Assembly (NCBI GenBank): GCA_030442055.1 | Contig: JAUJEB010000013.1 | Location: forward strand, 62,001 to 126,000 | From: Agaribacillus aureus | GTDB taxonomy: Bacteria; Bacteroidota; Bacteroidia; Cytophagales; Cyclobacteriaceae | DNA: 64,000 bases | Direction: 5' to 3' | Shown: one piece after another, positions 8,795-18,986 of the stretch | Position numbering within the stretch: the first letter of the stretch is position 1 | Layout: each line of letters starts with the position of its first letter | The notes under the pieces: generated by a model | The model's database searches: none | Told to the model about the DNA's origin: nothing | What the model saw: the letters and a program-made list of their open reading frames with translations, nothing else | Position numbers and translations under genes: made by a program

Positions 8795-10069
8795 TTAATC
8801 CATAAACAGTCCAGGCAGAAAAAGTGATAGGGATGGAAACAAGGTAACAGCAGCTAACACCAGTAAACTTACTGCCAAAAATGGTAAGCTTGCTTTGCTG
8901 ACATCACCAATACCAATTTTCCCGATACTGGAGGAAACAAAGAGACAAACACCTACCGGTGGCGTGGTCAGGCCGATCATTAAATTTAACACCGCGATCA
9001 CCGCAAAATGAACTGGATCTACCGATACCGCGACGGCAACTTTCATCAGAATTGGAAATAAAATCAACAACGCAGCGATTGTTTCCATAAAAGTGCCTAC
9101 AAAAATTAATAGCAGGTTAATCAGTAGGAGCACCATATATTTGTTGTCGGAAAAATTCAATATCTCGTTGGATATCATTTGAGGAAGTTGCTCTGTGATC
9201 AAAATCCATCCAAACAAATTGGCAAACCCGACCAGTACCATGAGCGAGGCCGAGGTCTTCATGGATTCCAATACGATCACCTGGATGTTTTTGAAGTTTA
9301 GCTTTTTATATACAAACACACCAATAATCAAGGCATAAAAGACGGCAATAATGGAAGCTTCCGTGGGCGTGAAAATTCCTCCGATGATACCAAATAGTAT
9401 AATAAAAGTCATCAGCAACGACCAAAAGGTATCAATAAAACCTTTTCCAATTTGTTTGAGGGAGCTGCGGTCGTGTTTTGGATAATTTTTTTTCCTGGAA
9501 ATATAATAGGCAATGACCATCAACCCCGCTCCCAGCATAAACCCTGGAATTGCTCCCGCCAAAAACAATCGCCCGACAGACAGTCCACTAAGCGTCGCTG
9601 CAATGATCATGGGTACGCTGGGAGGTATAATCGGACCGACGGTGGAAGAGGATGCAGTAATAGCACATGAAAAACCCGCATCATAGCCTTCTTTCTTCAT
9701 CGCCGGGATCATAATAGCGCCAATACTGGCGGTGTCGGAAACGGCGGTGCCGGAAATCCCGGCAAATAACATAGACGCCCCCACGTTGGCCAGCGCCAAC
9801 CCGCCACGAATGTGCCCCAGCAGGTGATTACAAAACGATATAATTTTTTCAGTTAATCCGCCGCGGTTCATCAGGTTACCGGCAAGGATAAAGCCCGGGA
9901 TGCTCAACAGCACAAACACGTCAATGCCCGAGTACAATTTCATGGGCAATATAATCAGGGGAACTCCTTTTGCCAGCACATAGGCCAGGCAGGCCAGGCC
10001 TAAAGAGAATGCTATCGGAAACCGCAATAGCAGGCAAATAATAAAAACTAAAATCAGTATACTTATCAT
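8795..10069 (-). CDS. dctM: TRAP transporter large permease, DctM type
   Basis: 424 residues, hydrophobic throughout, about 12 membrane segments. The family patterns are present: PGFILAGNLMNRGGLTEKI, then GISGTAVSDTASIGAIMIPAMKKEGYD and PIIPPSVPMI, and near the C-terminus LTTPPVGVCLFV. It is the ion-coupled channel subunit of a TRAP transporter in the inner membrane. Its ATG overlaps the stop of the small permease by four bases, so the two are translationally coupled. It is the last gene of the long minus-strand run. Confidence 0.95.
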   Translation of the reverse strand: MISILILVFIICLLLRFPIAFSLGLACLAYVLAKGVPLIILPMKLYSGIDVFVLLSIPGFILAGNLMNRGGLTEKIISFCNHLLGHIRGGLALANVGASMLFAGISGTAVSDTASIGAIMIPAMKKEGYDAGFSCAITASSSTVGPIIPPSVPMIIAATLSGLSVGRLFLAGAIPGFMLGAGLMVIAYYISRKKNYPKHDRSSLKQIGKGFIDTFWSLLMTFIILFGIIGGIFTPTEASIIAVFYALIIGVFVYKKLNFKNIQVIVLESMKTSASLMVLVGFANLFGWILITEQLPQMISNEILNFSDNKYMVLLLINLLLIFVGTFMETIAALLILFPILMKVAVAVSVDPVHFAVIAVLNLMIGLTTPPVGVCLFVSSSIGKIGIGDVSKASLPFLAVSLLVLAAVTLFPSLSLFLPGLFMD

Positions 10070-10533
10070 TGGTGTTTTCTTAGTTTTTTGAGGAGACTTA
10101 AAAATGCATAGAAGCCAACAGACAGCGCCATCACAACAATGCTGGCAAAAGCAAGTGACATGGACATCCTCAAGCTGGGAGATTTTTCCGTAACTGCCAT
10201 CATAACAAATGGTATGGCATAAATTCCCAGAACCAGAAAAAGTATCAGGTTAAAAAAAGAAATGGCCAGGTCCAGTATTTTCTTTTGACTTTCCTTCAGC
10301 TTGTTATACACCAGATCGAGGTACACGTAATAGTTGTCTTTCATGGCCAGTCCTGCCGCAAAGCAAATAGCGTATATAAAAAAAAATCGCGCGGCCTCTT
10401 CAGTCCACGATGGGGCGCTTTCCAGCAAAAATCTTGCAAATATCTGGATAAGGGTTGATCCGATAAAACCAAATGTGCTAATAAGAGTGCCCAGTTTCAA
10501 TATCCTGGCGACGACGGCGCTTTGTTTTCTCAT
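10066..10533 (-). CDS. dctQ: TRAP transporter small permease, DctQ type
   Basis: 155 residues with four predicted membrane segments and the central motif SWTEEAARFFFIYAICFAAGLAMK, which matches the DctQ signature (W-x-EE-x-x-R). It forms the membrane complex with DctM. The start overlaps the stop of the binding-protein gene by four bases (10530-10533), and its stop overlaps dctM. The order P-Q-M is the usual one. Confidence 0.94.
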   Translation of the reverse strand: MRKQSAVVARILKLGTLISTFGFIGSTLIQIFARFLLESAPSWTEEAARFFFIYAICFAAGLAMKDNYYVYLDLVYNKLKESQKKILDLAISFFNLILFLVLGIYAIPFVMMAVTEKSPSLRMSMSLAFASIVVMALSVGFYAFLSLLKKLRKHQ

Positions 10534-11522
10534 TTTTTCAATTCCAAAACCTGGTGATATACTTTCTGCATTTCGGGCGATAAGCTGTTGTAGATTGCCT
10601 CCTCACATTTCTGGCTAAAGGCGTCTTTATCCACCTCTATGAACTCCATTCCCTGCTGCTTTAATTCCTGCTGCACCTTTTTCTCCCCTTCCAGGAAAAG
10701 CTGATGTTCATAGATCTGCATGTCTCTGCCTGCTTCAAGAAAAATTTCCTTCAGATCATCTGGCAGTGCTTGTAATTGCTTCTCCCCTACGACAGGATAT
10801 CCCCAGCTTACTACATGACCTGTCAAATTGATATATTTCTGGACTTCCGAAAAACCAGCGCTTTTAATCATGGCAAACGGGTTTTCCTGCGCCTCAACGG
10901 TGCCTTGTTGCAGCGAGGTAAACACCTCCGAAAATGCCATAGGGGTAGGTTTAGCCCCCAGCGCACTCCAGGCGGTTACAAATGACGGCACATTCGGAAC
11001 GCGAATAATCAACCCTTTCAAATCATCAGGATGCCGGATGGGACGGTTGGAGGTGAGATGACGGGGACCCCGCTGAAAATAACCCAAAGGTCGCAGACCG
11101 GTTTTGCTAATCATTTCCGCTTCTAACCTTTGACCAACAGGTCCGTGGATCAGATTCCGCATATCAACGCTATCCCTCAAAAGAAAGGGCAACTCACAAA
11201 AGGCGGCAATTTCTATCCAGTTGTTGAGCATGGAGCCGGTGATAGTCATATCAATAACACCTACCTGGATCAATCTGATCGCTTCAATTTCCTTGGCCAA
11301 CTGTTCCGAGTGATATACCTCAAGCTTCATTCTGCCATCGGAACGCTCATGCAGGATCTCCGCAAAATACTTGAAAGCCTTAGACCAGGTGTGATGTTCA
11401 TTTACCAATAAGCTGGCCCTGAAAAGATAATCATACGCTTGTTTATTGCTGCATCGGGTAAGCAATACGGTTAGAAGCAACACAAAAAAATACCGGCTGA
11501 ATATGCTTTTACTTAAGGACAA
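10530..11522 (-). CDS. dctP: TRAP transporter substrate-binding protein, DctP type
   Basis: 330 residues. The signal sequence ends in a lipobox-like LLTRC, so this is probably a lipid-anchored binding protein rather than the soluble form found in proteobacteria. The DctP core is clear: GRMKLEVYHSEQL, ELPFLLRD, then LIIRVPNVPSFVTAWSALGAKPTPM with the Arg that normally binds a substrate carboxylate, and LQQGTVEAQENP. The substrate is therefore probably an organic or sugar acid. The start codon is TTG. It begins 30 bases after the last ASPIC/UnbV gene and may share its transcript. Confidence 0.92.
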   Translation of the reverse strand: MSLSKSIFSRYFFVLLLTVLLTRCSNKQAYDYLFRASLLVNEHHTWSKAFKYFAEILHERSDGRMKLEVYHSEQLAKEIEAIRLIQVGVIDMTITGSMLNNWIEIAAFCELPFLLRDSVDMRNLIHGPVGQRLEAEMISKTGLRPLGYFQRGPRHLTSNRPIRHPDDLKGLIIRVPNVPSFVTAWSALGAKPTPMAFSEVFTSLQQGTVEAQENPFAMIKSAGFSEVQKYINLTGHVVSWGYPVVGEKQLQALPDDLKEIFLEAGRDMQIYEHQLFLEGEKKVQQELKQQGMEFIEVDKDAFSQKCEEAIYNSLSPEMQKVYHQVLELKK

Positions 11523-11552
11523 AATTAAGGGTTTTGGTGGCCGATGTTTTTT

Positions 11553-13583
11553 CTAACGGTTTAGTCTCCATGCTTTCAATACATACATTTGATCATCTAC
11601 CAATAACTTAAAAATACATAAGCCGCTTGAATAACCAAAACTATGGGGTTGTCTTTCATCAAAAAAAACTGTCCTGCGACCTGCAGGCTGATTTTCTTCC
11701 AGCATGACCGTCTCCTTACCCATCAGGTCCAGCATAACCAGCTGCACCTGGCTCTCTTTAAACAAAGTGTATTCAAGCTTTAAATTTGAGGTGAAAGGGT
11801 TTGGGGCTATTAAAAAATTAATATCGGTATTTTCGCCCTCTCCCGGCATTGGGACCGGTCGATCCAACACTTTGAGCCTGGAGATAGTCAAGGCACTATC
11901 CAAACCGTTAGCCCTGGCAATAGTATGATAATAAATCCCGCTTTCCTTCCTGAAAGTACCCGCTAAAAAGACACTATCTCCTTCGACGATCGAAAGCTCC
12001 TGATGGTCATAGGTAAACCAGTTTGTCTTTTCAACTACGGTGATAGCAGTATTGACATTTACCGCTTTGATAACATCCCGGTTTCCTCCCGGCCAGGTGA
12101 TCACGAGGCTATCAATGGTTTCATGACTCCCCAAACCAAAATGGATCTCACCAGCGCTATGAGACAGGTAGCTTGATCCTCCGTCAGCTTCCCTCATTAG
12201 CATTCTACCTCCGGTAAACACTTGCAAATGGCTTCCATACCCATTGCGATGGCTGGTGGTTCCCTGTAATTTCACCTTCAACCAATGGTGATCCCGATGG
12301 AGTAGGTTTTCATAGATCAGGATGTTATCTTCTGATTGCCGGCTATCGGTTACCACGCCAAACATCACGTCCAAATCGCCGTCGTTATCAATATCACCAC
12401 AGCTCAGCCCGCGGCAATTTTTACTACTGGCAATGCCTGCGGCTTCTGAGACGTCCCTGAAATTTCCGTCTGCACCACCTTCAAACAGGCGGTTTTCATT
12501 ATTTTGGTGTGCTGCTTCCACCACTTTGCCGTTGGCCACGAAAAGGTCCAAATACGAATCGTTATTATAGTCTATAAATGCAGCACCCCAGCTGGTGCCA
12601 TCGGCATTATTCAATTGCTTTGCCAGGCCAATATCGTTAAATAAACGGCCGCCATCCAGGTTTTCAAAAAACGGATTATCGCCCATATTGGTGACATAAT
12701 AATCAAAATCGCCATCTTCGTCATAATCACCTATCGCTATACCCATAGCGTTAATACCCGCATCCATCCCTGAGGCTGAGGCAGTTTTTACAAATTTGGA
12801 TTCCGGATACATATTTACATATAATTCATTCGGTTCATAGTTAAATCCAAAATCATTGGCGACGTAAAGATCCGGGTCTCCATCCCGGTCACAATCCGTG
12901 AAGGTCACCGCCAGCCCGCAACCTATATCATCTAATCCCATAGCAGGCGCCACCTCCTGAAAAGTATTGTCACCCATGTTTTGATACAAATAGTTTGGGA
13001 GGCCTCCTATAATATTTTCATCAAACGGCAGCCTGTCAAAATCCGCATAGTTAACCACATAAATATCGACCCATCCATCCAGGTTAAAATCTCCGAAAGT
13101 AGCTGAGGTACTCCAGGATTTATCCCGGATGCCTGCCGAATGGGAAATGTCGGTGAAACTGCCATCGCCATTATTCAGTAACAGGACATTGGAAAATTGC
13201 TCATTGGTGGTCACAAATAAATCATCGTCACCATCATTGTCTATATCGCCAACGGCTGCTCCTACGGTGTTTACATCCGGCAGGGCCACACCGGCCTCTA
13301 CCGAAACATTGGTAAAAGTACCATTCCAGTTATTTCGATACAGTGCGTTAGATGATTCACAGCCAATGAGATAGATATCGGTATAATAATCCTGGTTATA
13401 ATCGAAAAACACTACGCCGCCGCTCATTAAGTTATGATCCAGACAAACCTGGTCGATCCCCAATGTCTGGCTTAACGCCCTGAATGATTGGGCATGGCTA
13501 TGGGAAAAACAAATCGACAGCCACGAAAAGATCAGAAACGACAGGGGCTTCTGCGATAAACCGTATTTTTTTATATTTGCCAT
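11553..13583 (-). CDS. Secreted FG-GAP/ASPIC-UnbV protein with T9SS sorting domain
   Basis: 676 residues. A signal peptide (ends HSHAQ) is followed by seven or more VCBS/FG-GAP beta-propeller blades (about 40-420), each with a calcium-loop type DxDxDGDxD motif such as DIDNDGDDDLFV. An ASPIC/UnbV domain follows at about 430-520 (HFGLG, then LVITWPGGNRD). The last about 80 residues (APNPFTSNLKLEYT to the C-terminus) match a type IX secretion sorting domain, so the protein is probably exported to the cell surface or medium. These propellers are usually binding modules; no catalytic site is evident. It is third of three related genes, 19 bases after the previous one and 30 bases before dctP. Confidence 0.9.
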   Translation of the reverse strand: MANIKKYGLSQKPLSFLIFSWLSICFSHSHAQSFRALSQTLGIDQVCLDHNLMSGGVVFFDYNQDYYTDIYLIGCESSNALYRNNWNGTFTNVSVEAGVALPDVNTVGAAVGDIDNDGDDDLFVTTNEQFSNVLLLNNGDGSFTDISHSAGIRDKSWSTSATFGDFNLDGWVDIYVVNYADFDRLPFDENIIGGLPNYLYQNMGDNTFQEVAPAMGLDDIGCGLAVTFTDCDRDGDPDLYVANDFGFNYEPNELYVNMYPESKFVKTASASGMDAGINAMGIAIGDYDEDGDFDYYVTNMGDNPFFENLDGGRLFNDIGLAKQLNNADGTSWGAAFIDYNNDSYLDLFVANGKVVEAAHQNNENRLFEGGADGNFRDVSEAAGIASSKNCRGLSCGDIDNDGDLDVMFGVVTDSRQSEDNILIYENLLHRDHHWLKVKLQGTTSHRNGYGSHLQVFTGGRMLMREADGGSSYLSHSAGEIHFGLGSHETIDSLVITWPGGNRDVIKAVNVNTAITVVEKTNWFTYDHQELSIVEGDSVFLAGTFRKESGIYYHTIARANGLDSALTISRLKVLDRPVPMPGEGENTDINFLIAPNPFTSNLKLEYTLFKESQVQLVMLDLMGKETVMLEENQPAGRRTVFFDERQPHSFGYSSGLCIFKLLVDDQMYVLKAWRLNR

Positions 13584-13602
13584 AGTTCCCTGCTATCTTG
13601 TT

Positions 13603-15435
13603 TTAGGGTTGGTACAAGAGCTTTCCCGACCATCTTTCATCATTCAACGCTATGTGAAAAATATACATCCCCGCACCTTGATTTTTCCCCATCATGTCCT
13701 CGCCATTCCAGCTTCCACGCCAATAGGTATGATTAGCGATATTTGTTTGCAATTCGAATATTTTCTGCCCCTGCAAAGAGTAAACCTGTAAATGAAGGCT
13801 ACCACTTCTCCTGGTATTAACCTCAAATTCAACAGACTCGTGGAATGGATTTGGGTACGCTGCAACGGAAACCGGTTGGTCCCCAATACCATGTTGCGGA
13901 TCGAGGGCGGTAACAATTCCCGATACTCCCACCCCTTCGATGATTGTCACCTTTTGGTTTGCCTTTAGATCATAGATAGTTTCCCAGTCGCCATTAGGCC
14001 AGGTAATCAAAAGGCTATCTAGTATATCGGCCCCTCCCAGTCCAAAGTGCACAGGTTTAATGCTTTGGGCCATAATGCCGGCGCCATGATGAAAGCGATG
14101 CCAAAATTTGCCATTGGCTGCTGCTACCAACCTCGTACCAATGGCGTCGCGATTCGAGACTGTACCTTCCAAATCAACCTGTAGCCAGTTGGTTCCGGGC
14201 GCTTGCCCCGCATTTCGGTAGAAGTAGGGTTTGTTATCGGTGTTTGATACGAGGATATCAAGGTCACCATCATTATCATAGTCAAATACTTCTGTGCTCA
14301 TGCCGTTAGCTTCTCCGTCGCAGGCGGCTATATCAGACCAATCCTCATACCGGTCCTCACCTTCGCTTCTCAGGTTTTTAAAAAATTTATTATGGTAAAC
14401 CAGGTTTCCCCAGCCATTGACCACGTACAGATCTTCATCGCCATCGTGATCGGCATCAAAAAAATGGGTTCCCCATGCCCAATGGCCATTTTCTACGCCT
14501 TCTTCAAGGGCACGCTCCTCAAAGCCCCCGGAAGCTTTGCCGGCAAAAAGCGGGTTGCTTTGAAATTCGGCAATATTGGTGATGTATATGTCTAAATGGC
14601 CATCATTATTATAATCTCCAATAGTGGCACCCATGGCATTTCCGGTGTTTTTCAACCCATAGGCGGTGGTAGCTTCCCGGAAGGAATTTCCATCTTCATT
14701 GATATAGAAACGGCTATGGCCGTAGTCATTAACAACATACAGATCCAGCCAGCCGTCATTGTTTGCATCGATAGGTATACTGCACCAGGTACCACCGGCG
14801 TCATCTAATTTAGTCACCAGCGACAGGTCTTTAAATGTACCGTCGCCCTGATTGTTAAACAACCGATTAGGGTTTTGATAATCGCTGATATAAAGATCCA
14901 GGTCACCGTCATTGTCATAATCCCACCATAAGGCGCTTGTATTAACACAAACCTTGCAAGGCGTAATATTGGATGAAGCAGAGACATCAGAAAAAGTCTT
15001 GTTCCCATTATTCTGATAAAGTTGCGTACCCCCGCCATGGGCAAGGAACAGGTCGGGGTAGCCATCGTTGTCATAATCCCCCCACGAAGCTCCAATTTTG
15101 TTGTCACCGGCAGTACCACCGGTATACTGTGTGCCAAATCCCGCATCGACCGTTACATCCTCAAACCATCCGCCCTTGTTTTCCATTAAACGGCTCCAGG
15201 TTTGAGGGTCCTTGGCATCAAAGGGATTGTAAGCCACGATAAAAACATCCAAATCGCCATCCAGATCGTAGTCGGCCACGGCATTCCCATAGTTAATCTG
15301 CATCTTGGCAATGTCTCGGATCTCCACTTCGTGGAAAATCTGGGCTATGGAAGGTGATATCGGTAGTATCAGGCATACCATCCAAATTGTATGAATAAAT
15401 GTTGTGACAATATTGCTGTACTTCATTTCAGTCAT
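13603..15435 (-). CDS. Secreted CRTAC1-like FG-GAP/ASPIC-UnbV protein with T9SS sorting domain
   Basis: About 610 residues from the ATG at 15435, chosen because it puts a good signal peptide (ends SIAQ) at the N-terminus. ATGs at 15462 and 15495 are in frame; the last would overlap the upstream gene by 22 bases. FG-GAP blades with calcium-loop motifs (DYDLDGDLDVF, DYDNDGYPDLF, DYNNDGHLDIY) fill about residues 30-390. An ASPIC/UnbV domain follows (VHFGLG, LLITWPNGDWE). The tail AAYPNPFHESVEFEV to GMYIFHI is a T9SS type A sorting domain. It is the middle of three paralogues, probably a surface carbohydrate-binding or adhesive protein. Confidence 0.9.
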   Translation of the reverse strand: MTEMKYSNIVTTFIHTIWMVCLILPISPSIAQIFHEVEIRDIAKMQINYGNAVADYDLDGDLDVFIVAYNPFDAKDPQTWSRLMENKGGWFEDVTVDAGFGTQYTGGTAGDNKIGASWGDYDNDGYPDLFLAHGGGTQLYQNNGNKTFSDVSASSNITPCKVCVNTSALWWDYDNDGDLDLYISDYQNPNRLFNNQGDGTFKDLSLVTKLDDAGGTWCSIPIDANNDGWLDLYVVNDYGHSRFYINEDGNSFREATTAYGLKNTGNAMGATIGDYNNDGHLDIYITNIAEFQSNPLFAGKASGGFEERALEEGVENGHWAWGTHFFDADHDGDEDLYVVNGWGNLVYHNKFFKNLRSEGEDRYEDWSDIAACDGEANGMSTEVFDYDNDGDLDILVSNTDNKPYFYRNAGQAPGTNWLQVDLEGTVSNRDAIGTRLVAAANGKFWHRFHHGAGIMAQSIKPVHFGLGGADILDSLLITWPNGDWETIYDLKANQKVTIIEGVGVSGIVTALDPQHGIGDQPVSVAAYPNPFHESVEFEVNTRRSGSLHLQVYSLQGQKIFELQTNIANHTYWRGSWNGEDMMGKNQGAGMYIFHIALNDERWSGKLLYQP

Positions 15436-15473
15436 CTTATATTTAGCAAACCGGCCAGGCATTGACACATTTT

Positions 15474-18400
15474 TTATTTGTTGTTTATGCCCCATAATTG
15501 TAAATAATCACTATTCTTAGCCACCAGCACTCCCGTGGATCCGTTGGCCAACGCAATAATGGCCATGTCTTTTACATTGCCGTCGGCGTACAAACCACTT
15601 TCGGAGGACGGCAGGGCCGAAAAGTTTCCGCTCCCATCTCCGATCAAACATATACCCGAGCCTCCATCGTATCTTATGGTTTCCGTTTCGGTGCCATAGA
15701 AATTTCCGGCTGCTACGATATCCAGGTTTTCATCGGCATTCAAATCCAGTAATTTGATACTCATCAAGGGGCTAACCTGAGCCATGGCGGGTAAGTATTT
15801 GAAGCTGAACTTTCCCTTACCTTCATTAATCAATATACCGCTGGCAAATTCTCTGGCCTCGTAATGTAGAGCTTTGGAAAGTTGCCCTTTCGAATAAATA
15901 TCCTGTAAGCTTGCCACGGCAAAGCTTTTGAAATCAGGAAATTTTTTTGCTACAAATGGCATTTGCTGTGCCGTACATTCCCTGCCCCTGACCGGATAGT
16001 GCACTTCCCCGTCTATTTTTGATAAGACTATATCCCCCGTCCCATTGTTATCAAAATCTTGGTAATATATCTGTAGTGGTTTTTCCCTGGCAGGTTGATA
16101 TTTATTGTTCTTTCCAACATTTCCTATGATATAATCGATATCTCCATCGTTATCGATATCTCCACCGGTCACACTAAACCACCAACCTTCTATGTGCGCT
16201 AAGCCTGCGTTACGGGTGGTTTGCTTGAATTGATGGCCGTCATTTTCAAAAAAGCAAACAGGCATCCACTCCCCAACCACCACCAAATCCAGGTCATCAT
16301 CGCCGTCATAGTCAGAAAATTCAAGGTCCGTGATCATACCCAACTTTGATAAACCGGGCGCCAGTTGATCAGTTACATCTATGAATTTTCCATTTCTGTT
16401 TTCCAATAAATAGCTTTTCGGTAGTGTCGGATACTTGCCCGGCACAACCCTTCCTCCCACTGCCAGGTCCAAATCTCCGTCATTATCAAAATCCCCATAA
16501 GCCACGTCCAAACCGCTGGAAGAAATGTTTGGAAGCGCTTGCTCTGATCGTTTAAAACGGCCCTTTCCATCATTGATATACAGTCGATCCTGCCATAAAC
16601 TTTTGTCCTTAAATTCGTTACTACCGCTTACCACATACAAGTCGGGATCCCTATCGTTATCGGCATCAAAAAAAATAGCTCGCTGATCTTCGTACCTGCT
16701 GTCTTTAATCCATGTTTGTGTAGAATGCTGACTAAAACGCCCCCCCGGATCCTGTAAGTATAGCGCCGCCGGTTTCCTGGCAGCCCCCCCGATATAAAAA
16801 TCCTCCAGCCCATCTTTGTTAACATCAGCTACTGCCAGAAATGGCCCATTCTCGGAAAGTTTATGCGGAAGTAGCGATTCACGGGCAAAATCATCATAGG
16901 GGATTTCCTCATGCCAGTGGTTTAAATTGACTTCGCTGGTTATTTCATTAAAAAGCGAGACTGAGTTTTTAACGCCAACTAATTCAGCAAACTCGGTCGT
17001 AGCGTAGTTTATTTTTATCAAATCGTTAATCTCTGGACGTTGAATTTCCGTTTTCCTTCCATCGGGCCAGGTAATGGACAGCGCATCAATCTCCGAGCTA
17101 CCACCAAGTCCAAAGTGTAATATATAATCACTCGAGGAAAAGTATCCCCGTGCCGGATTCATATCAAGTCTTTGGGATTTGTTGTCATAGCTGATTTCCA
17201 CCGTAGCGCCAATGGCATTGATATTTTGGGGTGTACCGGTCAACTTCACCTTCAGGAAGTTGTGGCCCAGTTTTCCGGCAGCTAAATTCTCGTAAACCGT
17301 TGCCGGTTCATTGAGATTGTTTGTAACAATATCCAGGTCGCCATCCATGTCCAAATCGGCAAATGAGGCGCCATTGGAATTAGTGGCATGGACTATACCC
17401 CATCGGTGGCTCATATCTTTAAAATAGAGGTTGCCCTGGTTTCTGAATACAAAGTTTTTGACTTTAGTCTGGGGGATTTTGTGCAATAAATCATCATGAT
17501 AATTTCTTGCCTCCTGCTCATCATATAAGCTTTTTTCCAGCAAGAAGTCGTTATCAATAATGTCCCTGAATATACCATTGGTGATGAACAGGTCCTTATG
17601 GCCATCATTATCTACATCCACCAAAAGCGGAGACCAGCTCCAGTCTGTTTTGTCTACACCGGACATTTGCGCGATTTCCGTATAAGCATTGTTTCCCAGA
17701 TTCAGGTGAAGGGTGTTGGTGGAATAAGGATAGTGATATCCTCTTTTTACAATCGTCTGAAAATTTTCCGTACTCATGGAACCCATATTTCTTTTGGACC
17801 TGGTGTGGTCTTTCATAGCCATGTCCGCCACAAAGAGATCGTTTAAACCGTCATTATTGATATCGGCATAGTCGGCGCCCATTGAAAAAAAGGAAATATG
17901 TCGAAAATAATCGCGGAGACAATCGCTGAAGGTACCGTCACCGTTGTTGATGTACAGGTTATCGGGCTTGATAAAATCATTGGCTACATAAATATCGGGC
18001 AGACCATCTTCATTAAAGTCTCCGATCGCCGCACTTAGTCCCCAACTTCTGTTTAGCAGCCCTGCGCTTCTTGTAACATCTTCGAATCTACCCCTACCGT
18101 TGTTATTATATAATTTATCTGAAAATTGGTAATTAAAGCCCTCCATTTCCTGTTCTCCTGTCATTATTTTATTGATATTCGGCCAATCTACGGGATGATT
18201 GACCAGGTACATATCCAAATCCCCATCACGGTCCATATCGAAGAAATAGGCCTGATTGGAAAATGAGGTATCATCTAACCCATATTGTGATGCCTGCTCT
18301 GTAAAGCCCAGCTTTCCATTATTGATAAATAATTGATTGGTCCTTGACGTCTTATTGTGTACACCTGACTTGCAGACATAAATATCCAAAAATCCATCAT

Positions 18401-18812
18401 TGTTAATATCGACAAAATTAACACCGGTGGTGATCCCATACCCTCCTGCAACATTGGCAGATTCTGTGATATCCTGGAATTTCAGGTTTCCCTTATTGAG
18501 AAATAATCTGTTTTTGCCAACCGTAGCAGCGAAATAAACATCCGGTAAACCGTCATTGTTGATATCGCCAACAGCTACACCGCTACCATTATAGTAGTAG
18601 AGATAATTGAGGATGTTGATTCTATTATTTTCAATGATGTGATTCTCAAAAACCATCTTTGACTTTTCCTGGGGCAATTCTCTAAAGAGCTCAAAGTTTT
18701 CCGGATCATAGTTTGCTACCCTGCTTTTGGGATCCGGGCCACATGACACAATCATCAGCAAAAAGCATAAAGCCGGTGTTCCTTTCAGAAAATTGATAAA
18801 TAATTGCCTCAT
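15474..18812 (-). CDS. Large FG-GAP/ASPIC-UnbV lipoprotein
   Basis: 1112 residues. The signal peptide ends in a lipobox (IVSC, then GPDPKS), so unlike its two downstream paralogues this one is lipid anchored. It has no T9SS tail. Two sets of VCBS/FG-GAP blades (about 70-480 and about 650-1090) flank an ASPIC/UnbV domain (about 510-590, with LHFGLGGSSEIDALSITWPDG). Calcium-loop motifs such as DINNDGLPDVYF repeat more than ten times. Proteins of this layout are commonly encoded next to SusCD pairs in Bacteroidota and are thought to act at the cell surface. It starts 174 bases after susD, the first and largest of the trio. Confidence 0.92.
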   Translation of the reverse strand: MRQLFINFLKGTPALCFLLMIVSCGPDPKSRVANYDPENFELFRELPQEKSKMVFENHIIENNRINILNYLYYYNGSGVAVGDINNDGLPDVYFAATVGKNRLFLNKGNLKFQDITESANVAGGYGITTGVNFVDINNDGFLDIYVCKSGVHNKTSRTNQLFINNGKLGFTEQASQYGLDDTSFSNQAYFFDMDRDGDLDMYLVNHPVDWPNINKIMTGEQEMEGFNYQFSDKLYNNNGRGRFEDVTRSAGLLNRSWGLSAAIGDFNEDGLPDIYVANDFIKPDNLYINNGDGTFSDCLRDYFRHISFFSMGADYADINNDGLNDLFVADMAMKDHTRSKRNMGSMSTENFQTIVKRGYHYPYSTNTLHLNLGNNAYTEIAQMSGVDKTDWSWSPLLVDVDNDGHKDLFITNGIFRDIIDNDFLLEKSLYDEQEARNYHDDLLHKIPQTKVKNFVFRNQGNLYFKDMSHRWGIVHATNSNGASFADLDMDGDLDIVTNNLNEPATVYENLAAGKLGHNFLKVKLTGTPQNINAIGATVEISYDNKSQRLDMNPARGYFSSSDYILHFGLGGSSEIDALSITWPDGRKTEIQRPEINDLIKINYATTEFAELVGVKNSVSLFNEITSEVNLNHWHEEIPYDDFARESLLPHKLSENGPFLAVADVNKDGLEDFYIGGAARKPAALYLQDPGGRFSQHSTQTWIKDSRYEDQRAIFFDADNDRDPDLYVVSGSNEFKDKSLWQDRLYINDGKGRFKRSEQALPNISSSGLDVAYGDFDNDGDLDLAVGGRVVPGKYPTLPKSYLLENRNGKFIDVTDQLAPGLSKLGMITDLEFSDYDGDDDLDLVVVGEWMPVCFFENDGHQFKQTTRNAGLAHIEGWWFSVTGGDIDNDGDIDYIIGNVGKNNKYQPAREKPLQIYYQDFDNNGTGDIVLSKIDGEVHYPVRGRECTAQQMPFVAKKFPDFKSFAVASLQDIYSKGQLSKALHYEAREFASGILINEGKGKFSFKYLPAMAQVSPLMSIKLLDLNADENLDIVAAGNFYGTETETIRYDGGSGICLIGDGSGNFSALPSSESGLYADGNVKDMAIIALANGSTGVLVAKNSDYLQLWGINNK

Positions 18813-18948
18813 AGCTTACCGTCTTAGCGTTCATTACTACAAAACCTTGCCTGAAGCCATCTCAGGGACATTTTGCTGTTAATAGTATCGCCAGCTTAAT
18901 ATATGATTACCATAAGGAAAACAGTAATCAATCAATGAATGCTGATTA

Positions 18949-18977
18949 CCGTTTTCTAACTTTAAATACTAAAACGG
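18949..18977 (-). promoter_or_regulatory. Inverted repeat between susD and the FG-GAP gene
   Basis: CCGTTTT at 18949-18955 and AAAACGG at 18971-18977 form a perfect 7-bp stem with a 15-base AT-rich loop, starting 9 bases after the SusD stop. No T-run follows on the minus strand. It could be an RNA-processing or attenuation hairpin that lowers expression of the genes after SusCD, as seen in other Sus operons; this is inference. Confidence 0.3.
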
Positions 18978-18986
18978 ATCCTTAAA

